A DNA stretch of 51,145 nt from a virus. Both the position numbers and the translations under genes were made by a program. The stretch covers positions 1 through 51,145 of IMG/VR virus record IMGVR_UViG_3300011013_000018. One strand, written 5' to 3'. Below are positions 1 to 7,292 of this stretch, piece by piece. Numbering within the stretch: position 1 is the first letter of the stretch; the number at the start of each line of letters is the position of its first letter. The notes beneath the pieces were generated by a model. That model saw nothing but the letters and a program-made list of their open reading frames with translations. It was not told the origin of the DNA and searched no databases.

Positions 1-274
1 AGAATATATCTATTTTATCTTTAATCATTGGATCATCACTAAAGACACTCCATATTAAAAGTAAAATCGGGAGCGAAATTAAAATCAAAACGAACTCGTC
101 TTTCCATCCATTGTCTTGTGATTTTCTTATAACTTGTTGGTATTCAATTTCACCGTTCGCCATCTTCTGTGCATGAACCATAGCAGCATCAGACTCAAGC
201 ATCTTACGCTTTTGTCTGTTTTTCATAATATGTGTACCAGCACCAACTGCTAGTTTTAATACATCTAATATCAT
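1..274 (-). CDS. Holin-like membrane protein, 3' part missing
   Basis: The ATG at 274 overlaps the amidase stop (ATGA). The visible 91 residues hold a charged, basic N-terminal half (MKNRQKRKMLES, about residues 16-27), then GWKDEF and a hydrophobic segment with a proline (LILISLPILLLIW, about 67-79). A Trp-Lys-Asp-Glu stretch before a Pro-containing membrane helix is what I recall of the GTA-type 3TM holins; that assignment is from memory of the family. The reading frame runs off the left edge, so the C-terminus is unseen. Position directly after an amidase supports a role in lysis. It could be another inner-membrane virion or lysis accessory protein. Confidence 0.55.
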   Translation of the reverse strand, partial: MILDVLKLAVGAGTHIMKNRQKRKMLESDAAMVHAQKMANGEIEYQQVIRKSQDNGWKDEFVLILISLPILLLIWSVFSDDPMIKDKIDIF

Positions 275-693
275 AAATTGTCTCCCTTCCATTTTTGAAC
301 ATCAAAAGAAGGACATTCTTTTTCACTTATTTCATTATGACCAATAACTTTAGCATCAGGAAAATCTGCTAACAATTCTTTAACTGTTGCTAATAAACTA
401 GTCCATTGTTGTGCAGTAAAATTATCTTCAGCAGAATTATCTTCAGCCATGCCACCCACCAAGCACAGACCAATACTTTTAGAATTGTATCCGGCAGCGT
501 GTGCGCCAGAATCATTAATGTCACGACCTTTTTCAACATCTCCATTTCTTCTTATTACAAGATGATAGCCTATATCACGCCATCCATTGCCATTGACATG
601 CCAATCACGAATCGTGTCAGCGCCTATGTCCATACTAGGTTTAGTCGCTGCACAATGGATAACCATATAATCTGTCGAAGATCTAGGTTCCAT
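271..693 (-). CDS. N-acetylmuramoyl-L-alanine amidase (T7 lysozyme type endolysin)
   Basis: A 140-residue amidase_2 domain cleaves the bond between N-acetylmuramic acid and L-alanine in peptidoglycan. Zinc ligands match T7 gp3.5: His13 (VIHCAAT), His119 (IGHNE) and Cys127 (ECPSF). The catalytic Tyr43 (GYHLVI) and Lys125, two residues before the Cys, are also present. GAHAAGYNSKSIGLCLVGG (63-81) is the typical core strand. Length equals that of T7 lysozyme, and no signal peptide is seen, so it needs a holin. The start overlaps the 36-residue membrane peptide by one base (TAATG) and the stop overlaps the holin-like gene, giving a compact lysis cassette. T7 lysozyme also binds T7 RNA polymerase, but no such polymerase is visible here. 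Confidence 0.95.
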   Translation of the reverse strand: MEPRSSTDYMVIHCAATKPSMDIGADTIRDWHVNGNGWRDIGYHLVIRRNGDVEKGRDINDSGAHAAGYNSKSIGLCLVGGMAEDNSAEDNFTAQQWTSLLATVKELLADFPDAKVIGHNEISEKECPSFDVQKWKGDNL

Positions 694-803
694 TAGCTTG
701 CTACAATAGCAATAACTATAATAACAACAACTGCAGCAATAGCGATCTTTTTCTTGTTATCAAGATTCATGATCCAGTCTTTTAGTTCATTAAGTTTGTC
801 CAT
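693..803 (-). CDS. 36-residue single-span membrane peptide of the lysis cassette
   Basis: This very short gene starts at ATG 803, with AGGAGG centred about 11 bases upstream, and ends in TAA overlapping the amidase ATG. The N-terminal half is charged (MDKLNELKDWIMNLDNKKK). Residues 20-35 form one hydrophobic helix made of Ile, Val and Ala. The strong ribosome binding site and the translational coupling make it a convincing gene. A pinholin-like or holin-accessory role is inferred from position and topology only. Confidence 0.7.
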   Translation of the reverse strand: MDKLNELKDWIMNLDNKKKIAIAAVVVIIVIAIVAS

Positions 804-818
804 TTTTGGTTCCTCCTG

Positions 819-1490
819 TTAATAATTATTAAAGTAAGCTCTTCCAGGTACAGCACTAAAACTAGCTCTGTCTCTATCTTCATCCATAGCCCTTTTAAAC
901 TCTTCCTCATATACCTGTTTTAAATGTGGCATCATCTGAGGAGCCTTTTTCATCGCGATATAATAAGCCATACCAGCAGTTAAACAAGGTAAAAATCTAA
1001 AAGGTACATTAGGGTCATCAGTAGGTGCATCAATGTCGTCTAATCTTTTTAGATAATAATACCTTATTGTATAGGTAGATACATCAGGTGTTGGGTACAC
1101 ATATAAAGTTGGTGTAGTTGTTCTTTCCAAATAGAACTGAGAAGGTTTACCTTCTGAATCTTTACTTGGCAGCATCTCATAATCTGCACGGCTAATTCTA
1201 GATAATGTTACATCATCGTCATTTGAATCTCTTACCGATGCTTCTAAAATATCAATAACATTAGCATCTAAAGAATAATCTTTATCACTAGCAGTTGTTG
1301 ATTGTGTACCAAGAGTTACAGTCCATAAATTAAGACCACGATTGGCCCATTCAGCCATAAGAAGGTTCATACTACGTACAGCTGTACGTAAGTCTTTACC
1401 GCTTATTTCTTGTAAGCCACAGCGTTCGTAAGCTTCTTGAATAACTTCAGCAGCGTCCAGATTAAAATCTGTAGATCCTGATACAGCCAT
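819..1490 (-). CDS. P22 gp4-like head-to-tail adaptor
   Basis: The 223-residue protein is mostly helical at the N-terminus, with AAEVIQEAYERCG followed by a helix ending LLMAEWANRGLNLW. This pattern matches P22 gp4 and related tail accessory factors that bind the portal ring and extend the DNA channel. The middle contains beta-rich, Pro-containing stretches (TPTLYVYPTPDVSTYTIRYY) and the C-terminal third returns to helix (GMAYYIAMKKAPQMM). It lies at the distal end of the head operon after coat and beta-rich virion proteins. It is longer than P22 gp4 (166 residues). Family assignment is by pattern, not alignment. Confidence 0.7.
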   Translation of the reverse strand: MAVSGSTDFNLDAAEVIQEAYERCGLQEISGKDLRTAVRSMNLLMAEWANRGLNLWTVTLGTQSTTASDKDYSLDANVIDILEASVRDSNDDDVTLSRISRADYEMLPSKDSEGKPSQFYLERTTTPTLYVYPTPDVSTYTIRYYYLKRLDDIDAPTDDPNVPFRFLPCLTAGMAYYIAMKKAPQMMPHLKQVYEEEFKRAMDEDRDRASFSAVPGRAYFNNY

Positions 1491-1499
1491 ATATTACTC

Positions 1500-1919
1500 C
1501 TAATAAATCTTTTGGAATTCAGCTATAATTGTATACATATTGCCACTATCAGCGGCACCTGGAACTACAAGATTAACATCGCTCTGATTTGTATTAGATG
1601 ATTTATCAGCTGGTATTCCTCCAAACTCTCTAAAATCCCAATAGCCGGTTCCAGTTAATCCAATAATTGGAATATCACCATCATCATCTTCTTCATCTAA
1701 ACGAGCATAAGAGTCTCCTCCATCTCCGCCTTGACAAGAAAACCAAATTCTAAGTAATGCTAAGTGTGCTACAGAAGTCCCATCTTCTCTCGCAGCCATT
1801 GCTGAAACATCACCGAATACGGTTGTTGCGCCTGTTCCGTCTGATTGATTAACTATTTTAATCGTAACACGATTATCGTTTTGTTGTAGGATCGTTGGTC
1901 CTGTTACTGTATCTGCCAT
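1500..1919 (-). CDS. Putative virion protein, beta-rich
   Basis: A 139-residue protein beginning MADTVTGPTILQQNDNRV, rich in Gly, Asp, Ser and Thr with alternating hydrophobic strands. It has an acidic loop (ARLDEEDDDGDIP, about 72-84). No catalytic motif is visible. A strong AAGGAGGG ribosome site precedes the ATG. Between the decoration-like protein and the gp4-like adaptor, it is most likely a capsid-surface or head-completion component. I do not recognise a named family. Confidence 0.55.
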   Translation of the reverse strand: MADTVTGPTILQQNDNRVTIKIVNQSDGTGATTVFGDVSAMAAREDGTSVAHLALLRIWFSCQGGDGGDSYARLDEEDDDGDIPIIGLTGTGYWDFREFGGIPADKSSNTNQSDVNLVVPGAADSGNMYTIIAEFQKIY

Positions 1920-1944
1920 ATGTTTCCCTCCTTAATCAAGAAAC

Positions 1945-1964
1945 TGTGGGCCCGAAGGCCCACA
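1945..1964 (-). terminator. UUCG-tetraloop hairpin after the 240-residue virion gene
   Basis: On the minus strand an 8-bp stem TGTGGGCC / GGCCCACA closes a TTCG tetraloop, just past the stop at 1975. The following bases (GTTTCTTG) are only weakly T-rich. It may be a leaky terminator or a 3'-end stabilising hairpin rather than a full stop. Confidence 0.6.
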
Positions 1965-1974
1965 TTAATTATTA

Positions 1975-2697
1975 TTATCTTTCGATAATTGCTGTTACGT
2001 AATCAACAACTACTGATTTAGCAGCAGCTGCACCAGCTTGAATAGCTATTGTTACAGTTAGCTCTTCGTCATCTGGTAAATTACTATTAGATACAGCTGT
2101 AGGTTCTGCATTATTAATTGAATAATAAACAGACCCTCTATCTGGATCAATAAACCAAGTTGCAGTTACAAATGTGTCATCTGACAATGTAGCAATAGCA
2201 GCAGATTCAGTTTCTGTACCGTTTTTTTCTACAACAAAATCTAAATTAGCGTCGCCGTCATCTTTTCCAAACCAAACACCATCTGAAACAGCATCTATTG
2301 CAGTTGTGTCTGTAATTGTTAATCCGATAAGCATGTCAGATTGTGTAGCATCACTTAATTTAAATCTAGCTGAAAAGTAAGCTCTTTTACTAGTGCTTAA
2401 TTTAAAGCCTTCGCCTTTTAGTTGCAGTTCTTCCGAATCGTTATCTGCATCGTTAGTTGTAACGATTAACGCTCCTCCGGCTGAACTTGTTGCTTGAATA
2501 ACTTCTCCTGAATCACTACCACCGTCAGTTGACGTAACAGTCCAATCAGTTGCAGTGTATGTAAAAAAGTCATTAAAATAACCATAAGATGTTTGATCTG
2601 ATGGTATTGGTGGGAACATTGGTTGGTCCTTCTTATGCTTTGTTGCAACAGTATTACCAGCCCAATTTATTATGTTTTGAAAATGTGGGTTTGCCAT
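1975..2697 (-). CDS. Lectin-like beta-sandwich virion protein (possible capsid decoration)
   Basis: A 240-residue protein with an N-terminal arm (FQNIINWAGNTVATKHKKD) and then a long series of beta strands rich in Thr, Ser and Asp. Elements such as FNDFFTYTATDWTV, SKRAYFSARFKLSD and GSVYYSINNAEPT resemble a concanavalin or laminin-G-like jelly roll. It has a strong AGGAGG ribosome site and sits between the coat-protein terminator and a stem-loop. The gene order suggests an abundant surface protein. No enzymatic residues are evident, and the fold assignment is inferred from strand pattern. Confidence 0.55.
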   Translation of the reverse strand: MANPHFQNIINWAGNTVATKHKKDQPMFPPIPSDQTSYGYFNDFFTYTATDWTVTSTDGGSDSGEVIQATSSAGGALIVTTNDADNDSEELQLKGEGFKLSTSKRAYFSARFKLSDATQSDMLIGLTITDTTAIDAVSDGVWFGKDDGDANLDFVVEKNGTETESAAIATLSDDTFVTATWFIDPDRGSVYYSINNAEPTAVSNSNLPDDEELTVTIAIQAGAAAAKSVVVDYVTAIIER

Positions 2698-2718
2698 ATT
2701 TTTAATCCTCCTAGTTTT

Positions 2719-2764
2719 GTTAATGTAGTCCTCTAGGCAGTCGACTGCGTGCGTCTACATTAAC
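2719..2764 (-). promoter_or_regulatory. Nested stem-loop in the leader of the 240-residue virion gene
   Basis: A perfect 10-bp inverted repeat, GTTAATGTAG (2719-2728) and CTACATTAAC (2755-2764), encloses a perfect 12-bp palindrome GCAGTCGACTGC (2737-2748). In RNA this gives an outer stem and an inner 4-bp hairpin directly upstream of the ribosome site. It follows the coat-gene terminator, so it may be a processing or stability element, or part of an internal promoter region. Confidence 0.5.
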
Positions 2765-2816
2765 TAAATTAATCGCAGTGCAATGAATATACTCTTTTAA
2801 ATTCTTAAATGCAAAT

Positions 2817-2841
2817 AAAAAGGGCGGCCGAAGCCGCCCTT
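2817..2841 (-). terminator. Rho-independent terminator after the major capsid gene
   Basis: On the minus strand the stem GGGCGGC / GCCGCCC, extended by two A-T pairs, closes a TTCG tetraloop and is followed by TTTTTATTT. It begins about 25 bases after the capsid stop codon. This is a canonical intrinsic terminator. Confidence 0.85.
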
Positions 2842-2864
2842 AATTTGTTCTTTGCTTTTAAGAA

Positions 2865-3770
2865 TTAAGCACCCGGTGAACCGAAAATACCTCTCCAGTC
2901 AGACCAACCGAAGCTGTATCTTTCCCTAGCTTTGTATTTAACGTTACCAGTTTCGAAATCACCTTCCATAGAAGTAGCTACTGCTGCTCTTTGGAAATGT
3001 TTCATTCCGTTAGGTACATCCGTTTTAATAAAGAATGCATCTGTATCAGTTAAGTAGTTGTTTACCACATAACCTTCCGGAACCATGCCCATACTTTTCA
3101 CTGCATTGATGTCATTATCAGCAGTTCCAGTTCTACCTGCAGACTTCATAAGTCTTTCAGCAGTAAACTGTAGTGCTGATGGGATGATCAACTTACGTGC
3201 TTTAGCAGCAACTTTTAGACCTCTATCATCAGTCAAAGCAGCAATATCAATTAATGCTTGCTCTAGTGATGTTTCGTTAAGGTCTGCAGCTGTTGTAAGC
3301 TCGTTTTTAACGTCTCCACCAGTAGTACCGTGGTCAGTTGCACAAAGTTCTTTTGAGTCACCACCAGTGTAAGAACTGTTAAACGCTCTGTTAAGAACAT
3401 TAGCAGATTTTACCTGTTTCGTGTGAGCCATAGAACGTGCAAGTGCTTTCGTATAACGAGTGCTGACTTTATCGTAAAGGTTATCCTCTACAGCCTCTTC
3501 AGTTATTGAGAAAGCTAATGCCACTGTCTCATGTGTGTAACGTGCTGTGAATGACTCAGAAGCAGAATCAAAGTTAACTGAAGTTCCTTCAGGCTTAACT
3601 GATGCTGCACCGAATCCTGATAACATAACTTCTTCTTCAAAAGCTCTGTCAGAATTCTCTGTGTCAAAAATTTCAGCATGTTGGTTTTCGTATTGTGCGT
3701 ACTCTAGTCCAAATAGTGCATTCAGACCAGGTTCCAACTCTTTAGCAAGTTGTGCTCTGTTTATAGCCAT
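2865..3770 (-). CDS. Major capsid protein (HK97 fold)
   Basis: The 301-residue protein resembles short Mu gpT-like / HK97-type coat proteins. It starts MAINRAQLAKELEPGLNALFG, carries a domain rich in acidic residues and Phe (EEEVMLSGFG, FDSASESFTARYTHETVALAFSITEEAVED), and a spine-helix-like RYTKALARSMAHTKQVKSAN. It ends with the compact beta/P-domain element YKARERYSFGWSDWRGIFG. It lies downstream of the scaffold, has AGGAGG seven bases before ATG, and is followed by a strong terminator, as expected for a highly expressed gene. No N-terminal protease delta domain is evident; the scaffold is separate. Confidence 0.85.
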   Translation of the reverse strand: MAINRAQLAKELEPGLNALFGLEYAQYENQHAEIFDTENSDRAFEEEVMLSGFGAASVKPEGTSVNFDSASESFTARYTHETVALAFSITEEAVEDNLYDKVSTRYTKALARSMAHTKQVKSANVLNRAFNSSYTGGDSKELCATDHGTTGGDVKNELTTAADLNETSLEQALIDIAALTDDRGLKVAAKARKLIIPSALQFTAERLMKSAGRTGTADNDINAVKSMGMVPEGYVVNNYLTDTDAFFIKTDVPNGMKHFQRAAVATSMEGDFETGNVKYKARERYSFGWSDWRGIFGSPGA

Positions 3771-3786
3771 ATTCTAAATCCTCCTA

Positions 3787-4368
3787 TTAACCTAGAGTTG
3801 TTGCTGAGTTAAGTTGATGTTCAGAACCATTAACGACTGCATAAGCATTACAATTTGCAGATGCTACATCGCTATTGTCTGGATCCTTAGAAACTCCTAA
3901 TTGCTGGAAGTTTCCAGAAGTAGTCACAGTTGACGTATCAAGTTCGGCTTTTGAAATACCAGTGTCAGTGTTTCCACTTAACCCTACATAATCAAAACCA
4001 CCGAAATTCATAGCTGCTGTGCCAGTTCCAGAGTGCTGAACTTCAAAGACGATCGAAGGATCGTCATATACATACGCAAGTATATCAGTAGCTGAAGTAG
4101 AAGCTTTCCAATAAGACTTAAACGTAGGTTCGTCGGTTGTTCCATCCGTATACTGAACACCACCAAAAGTACCCAGGATCAGTCCAACTGTTCCTGTAGA
4201 GGTGTCAATTGCGTGTTGAATTCCGCCTGCTGTTACACCAACCACTGGTTGATTAGTATATATAGCAGTGCCAAATCCAGTCGCAATAGTGTATTCGTTA
4301 GTACGAATGTCACCGCCGCTTAAATGCCTTGTGGGTCTAAACCCGAAGGCTGCGTCTTTATTTGCCAT
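3787..4368 (-). CDS. Head decoration-like virion protein
   Basis: A 193-residue beta-rich protein starting MANKDAAFGFRPTRHLSGG. It contains repeated Gly/Thr-rich strands (TIATGFGTAIYTNQPVVGV, GTVGLILGTFGGVQYTDG). The start motif and position just upstream of the capsid gene match a family commonly encoded with HK97-type coat genes in marine phages. A good AAGGAGG site precedes the ATG. It probably binds the capsid exterior or stabilises it. No enzyme motif is visible. Confidence 0.6.
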   Translation of the reverse strand: MANKDAAFGFRPTRHLSGGDIRTNEYTIATGFGTAIYTNQPVVGVTAGGIQHAIDTSTGTVGLILGTFGGVQYTDGTTDEPTFKSYWKASTSATDILAYVYDDPSIVFEVQHSGTGTAAMNFGGFDYVGLSGNTDTGISKAELDTSTVTTSGNFQQLGVSKDPDNSDVASANCNAYAVVNGSEHQLNSATTLG

Positions 4369-4386
4369 AATTATAGTCCTCCTTAG

Positions 4387-4403
4387 ACTAATAAATTATT
4401 AGT
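4387..4403. promoter_or_regulatory. 17-bp palindrome in the leader of the decoration and capsid genes
   Basis: ACTAATAA and TTATTAGT flank a single central base, immediately upstream of the AAGGAGG site of the 193-residue gene. It could be an operator or a leader hairpin. The surrounding 79 bases hold no gene. Confidence 0.35.
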
Positions 4404-4447
4404 TGTTATTAATCCAAATCTTTGAACAATGTTGTTAGGTGTAAAAT

Positions 4448-4912
4448 CTATTTAGATTCTTTTGCACCGCCAAAGCTTACTCTCGATTGCCTATTTGGAT
4501 TGTCTATAGGCATACTAGGATGCTGCTCCCTTAGAAGATTATTATCAACAGCTGCCTGTTGATCTTCAGTTTGTTGAGAATAATATGCATTTCGTTCATC
4601 AACAATCTCTTTAGGTATTTTGGCTAGCAGTAATCCACCTACTGAAACAACGCCTTTCATAGTGCCATCTTCAACAGTCGGGGCATCGAAGTCTCCAAGT
4701 TCTTCCAGTCTAACTGGTTCGTAACCTTCTCTCATTCGAGATGCTACGTTCTTTTTGTCTTCTTGTCCCATGACTTCAGCACGAATCCAACGATATTGAA
4801 ATCCGGCCGGTGGCTCAGGCGCGTCCAACCTAGATGGTGGTCGCCAAGGCTGCCTTCTGGCAGTTTTTTCTCTTGTTTGAGATGAGCGTGAGGTTCTTGT
4901 TTTTTTATTCAT
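4448..4912 (-). CDS. Unknown protein of the head operon
   Basis: A 154-residue protein with a very basic N-terminus (NKKTRTSRSSQTREKTARRQ), a Pro/Trp segment (PPAGFQYRWIRAEVMGQED), and a GVVSVGGLLLAKIPKEIVDE core. It sits between scaffold and decoration genes and is preceded by AAGGAG. The basic tail would suit binding to DNA or to the acidic scaffold, which is inference. I do not recognise a family, although this gene order appears typical of related marine phages. Confidence 0.5.
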   Translation of the reverse strand: MNKKTRTSRSSQTREKTARRQPWRPPSRLDAPEPPAGFQYRWIRAEVMGQEDKKNVASRMREGYEPVRLEELGDFDAPTVEDGTMKGVVSVGGLLLAKIPKEIVDERNAYYSQQTEDQQAAVDNNLLREQHPSMPIDNPNRQSRVSFGGAKESK

Positions 4913-4915
4913 ATG

Positions 4916-5905
4916 CTACTCCTTCACGTATTTAGCGTATTCTTCTAATGGCACACCTAGTTTTTTAGCGATTGCAACCTGTGAGGATGTGAGTCTCACA
5001 GTTCGTTTTCCTGGTTTGGAAACTGATTTTACCGCAGGTGCCACTGTCTGGTCAACCTTTTTCTTGGGTTTTTCTGTTTTAAATTTATTTGGAAATTGTG
5101 CTCGAAGTCTACGGTCCACTTCCCCATAATATTCGTCAGTTCGTGGGTCATATCCTTCGTCTTCAACCAGTTTTCTATGAATTGCAAATGCCGTATATGT
5201 CATTGCTTCATCTTGACCAAACCACTCATTTGCTTCTGCCCATGCTGTTGCTTTTGGATCAGGTGGTGCAGCCTGTTGCTGTGGTGGTGTGTATACCGGT
5301 TGATTTGTTGTTTGTTTTTGCTCTTGAAAAGTTTTAGCTTGTTGCTCAAGAGCTTCTTTTTGAATTTTTGCTCGTTCAGCATTTAAAGTTGCTTTAGCTA
5401 AAGCACTCTGTGCTTCTGCCTGTATATCTACATTTTGTTCTTCAATTGCTTTTTTAAGTTTTATTTTAGCTTCCTCAATTTGAGCAACTGATTCGGACTC
5501 TAAACTTGAAACATAGTTTTGATTTGTTTCAGAATATTTTTTCTCTAAGTCCTCTGATTTTGTTTTCAAACCGTTAGCATATTTCAAAGCCGCTTCTTCA
5601 CGACGTTCAGACTCGCGTAATTTTCCAACTAACTTTGCTATCCTTTTTTGGACTTTGTCGCTGTACTCTTTATGCTCACCGTCGTCCGTTGGCCGTTGTT
5701 CTTCATCCTCTTGAACATCATCGCTGACGTCAGATTCCTCAACTGCGTTATCGGCGACAGTACTGTCTTGTAAAGATTTATCATCATTACTTTCCTCTTC
5801 TGCTGGATTTACTTTAGATTCTTCTAATTCAACATCAACGGAATCTCCGCTGGTGTCAATGGGAACTAGTTGTTCCTCTTTTACTTCTTTTTGTGCCTCT
5901 GGCAT
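4916..5905 (-). CDS. Capsid assembly scaffolding protein
   Basis: This 329-residue protein has a strongly acidic, low-complexity N-terminal third (EESNDDKSLQD, SDVSDDVQEDEE). A long charged coiled coil follows from about residue 80 to 195 (RIAKLVGKLRESERREEAAL, KIKLKKAIEEQNVD), then a Gln/Pro linker. The C-terminal region is basic (KPKKKVDQTVAPAVKSVSKPGKR). This acid-coil-basic layout and its place upstream of the coat gene fit a scaffold whose basic end binds coat protein. No protease Ser-His-Asp set is visible, so self-cleavage is not indicated. Confidence 0.75.
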   Translation of the reverse strand: MPEAQKEVKEEQLVPIDTSGDSVDVELEESKVNPAEEESNDDKSLQDSTVADNAVEESDVSDDVQEDEEQRPTDDGEHKEYSDKVQKRIAKLVGKLRESERREEAALKYANGLKTKSEDLEKKYSETNQNYVSSLESESVAQIEEAKIKLKKAIEEQNVDIQAEAQSALAKATLNAERAKIQKEALEQQAKTFQEQKQTTNQPVYTPPQQQAAPPDPKATAWAEANEWFGQDEAMTYTAFAIHRKLVEDEGYDPRTDEYYGEVDRRLRAQFPNKFKTEKPKKKVDQTVAPAVKSVSKPGKRTVRLTSSQVAIAKKLGVPLEEYAKYVKE

Positions 5906-5944
5906 GGTTCTTGTTCTCCATGGTTAATTAATTTGCAAGATGAC

Positions 5945-6454
5945 TTACATATGTAGTATGTCAGTCGGATCCTGTATTATAGCAAGTATTTCATCATCAT
6001 TCAAGAGTCTTAAATCACCACCATCAATTTTTAATCTTGACCCCGCATAACGTGCAAAGATCACCCAATCACCCTTTTTGCACCATGGTCCATCAGGGAA
6101 CTTATTTGTATCGGCATACGCATCAGGGCCAGTGGCCAACACATAACCGCAAACGGTTGCTAATTGCTCTCTTTCACGTGCTTGATCAGTTAATATAATA
6201 CCGCCTTTACTCTTTTCAGCACCTAAATAAGGTAATATTAATACACGCCAACCAGTAGGTTTTGGTAGCTTTTCAGCTATATTTTCATCAATATTATCAG
6301 GATCAATGTACTTTGATTCCCTTTCACCATAAATATCTTCAACTTCTTGCTGTTTTTGCTCTATTTCAGCAGCAGTTTTGCCTTCTTCGTCTATTTTTGC
6401 CTTTTGTTTGCGTCTAGCTTTAGCCATGCGCTCTGGTAAAATTAAATCACTCAC
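5945..6454 (-). CDS. GroES-like co-chaperonin (Cpn10 domain)
   Basis: The first 60 residues are a charged helix absent from ordinary GroES. Residues about 64-161 follow the Cpn10 pattern: PKPTGWRVLILPYLGAEKS, a mobile loop GGIILTDQARERE (84-96; GroES has GGIVL), CGYVLATGP, KKGDWVIFARYAGSRLKIDGG and NDDEILAII. GroES caps the GroEL folding chamber through the Ile-Val-Leu loop; here Ile-Ile-Leu takes that place. Phage T4 gp31 is the classic precedent and is needed to fold its coat protein. Lying just upstream of scaffold and coat genes, this one is probably a coat-folding factor. The start codon is GTG, with GGAG seven bases before it. Confidence 0.85.
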   Translation of the reverse strand: MSDLILPERMAKARRKQKAKIDEEGKTAAEIEQKQQEVEDIYGERESKYIDPDNIDENIAEKLPKPTGWRVLILPYLGAEKSKGGIILTDQAREREQLATVCGYVLATGPDAYADTNKFPDGPWCKKGDWVIFARYAGSRLKIDGGDLRLLNDDEILAIIQDPTDILHM

Positions 6455-6641
6455 TTTTTTCTCCTTTATCTAGTATTTCTTTAATTTCATCCTCGATTTC
6501 TTCAAGAACTCGAAACTTTCCAATCATATAGTTATAATCATTACGTTCTGTAGTGCTTCCTTGCATTACAAAATTCGTTGTTTGCTCTTTCTTGTCGCGA
6601 ATAAGACGTAATATCTTATCGCCCAGCCATAATCCGTCCAT
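6447..6641 (-). CDS. Small conserved-type phage protein, unknown
   Basis: A 64-residue, mainly helical charged protein (KILRLIRDKKEQTTNFV, NDYNYMIGKFRVLEEIEDEI). It overlaps the GroES-like gene by eight bases, which suggests translational coupling. No cysteine cluster, membrane span or catalytic motif is seen. I do not recognise it. Confidence 0.55.
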   Translation of the reverse strand: MDGLWLGDKILRLIRDKKEQTTNFVMQGSTTERNDYNYMIGKFRVLEEIEDEIKEILDKGEKSE

Positions 6642-6747
6642 TTTTTGTTCTTACCTTTCTTTTTTTCTTGCGTTTATAGCTTGGTTTACCACCTTTTGCT
6701 ATGCCGACTGTCTTTCCGCCTTTAACTCCTACTAAAGAAAACACCAT
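6616..6747 (-). CDS. Lys-rich 43-residue protein
   Basis: The frame starts at ATG 6747 (MVFSLVGVKGGKTVGIAKGG) and ends in a basic run (KPSYKRKKKRKVRTKNGR). It overlaps the start of the next gene by 26 bases. No good ribosome site is visible, so translation would depend on coupling to the preceding gene, whose stop lies two bases upstream. The Gly-Gly-Lys pattern resembles neighbouring basic mini-proteins. Confidence 0.45.
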   Translation of the reverse strand: MVFSLVGVKGGKTVGIAKGGKPSYKRKKKRKVRTKNGRIMAGR

Positions 6748-6748
6748 T

Positions 6749-6904
6749 TTAATCTATTTTTGGACTCATTGGTCCATGTATTTCTATAACTTTTTTGCCT
6801 TTTCGTTTAATAATATCGTAACCAAGAGAGCCTTTGCGCCCTTGCTTAAAACCACCTCTACGTAGTGCGTCCATCATTTTCTTTGAGTAAGGGATAATTC
6901 GCAT
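6749..6904 (-). CDS. Basic 51-residue protein
   Basis: MRIIPYSKKMMDALRRGGFK opens a short protein with a basic middle (QGRKGSLGYDIIKRKGKK) and a more neutral tail (VIEIHGPMSPKID). Its ATG overlaps the stop of the 128-residue Lys-rich gene by one base (TAATG). It carries an RRGGFKQG variant of the Gly-Gly-basic motif found in neighbours. Function unknown. Confidence 0.5.
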   Translation of the reverse strand: MRIIPYSKKMMDALRRGGFKQGRKGSLGYDIIKRKGKKVIEIHGPMSPKID

Positions 6905-7290
6905 TACCTAACTCTGCCACCTTTTTTCTTAGTGATCCTTCCGCCTTTTTTTGCTGCCTTAAACCCTTTTGATTTTTTTCTATTGAAAAGCTCCATAGCC
7001 TTCAACTTTTGTGCAGGGGTCAGTTGGTCCCATTTTAGCGCTGGAGAAGGACTTGGGCTAGGCATTTTTGGTTTTAGTTCTCTTTTAGGTTTTAGTTTTC
7101 TTTTAGGTTTTGTTTTAGAAGATCTTTTCGTGGCTGGAACAAGCCTGCTATTCTCAAACATCCGCTCCATCCTCTTTTTCATATAATAGTTTCTTTTTTC
7201 CTCAGGAGACATTCTTTTAACAGCCTCTGACTGTCTTTGTTCTTCACCACCTTTAGGTGATTTTCTCTTTAATTCACGTTTGTATACCAT
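6904..7290 (-). CDS. Lys/Arg-rich protein with KKGGRVR C-terminus
   Basis: A 128-residue very basic protein. An Arg/Glu-rich N-terminal part (VKRMSPEEKRNYYMKKRMER) is followed by Lys-Pro repeats (KTKPKRKLKPKRELKPKMPS, 61-80) and a C-terminus with GGRITKKKGGRVR. Composition suggests nucleic acid binding or packaging with DNA in the capsid, which is inference. The Gly-Gly-Arg motif is shared with several other virion-region proteins in this window. Confidence 0.55.
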   Translation of the reverse strand: MVYKRELKRKSPKGGEEQRQSEAVKRMSPEEKRNYYMKKRMERMFENSRLVPATKRSSKTKPKRKLKPKRELKPKMPSPSPSPALKWDQLTPAQKLKAMELFNRKKSKGFKAAKKGGRITKKKGGRVR

Positions 7291-7292
7291 AA

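Noticed and set aside
406-696. Plus-strand 96-codon frame opposite the amidase
   Set aside because: It is the antisense shadow of a gene with clear catalytic residues. The same holds for the other plus-strand frames opposite the portal, capsid, 1411-residue and terminase genes.
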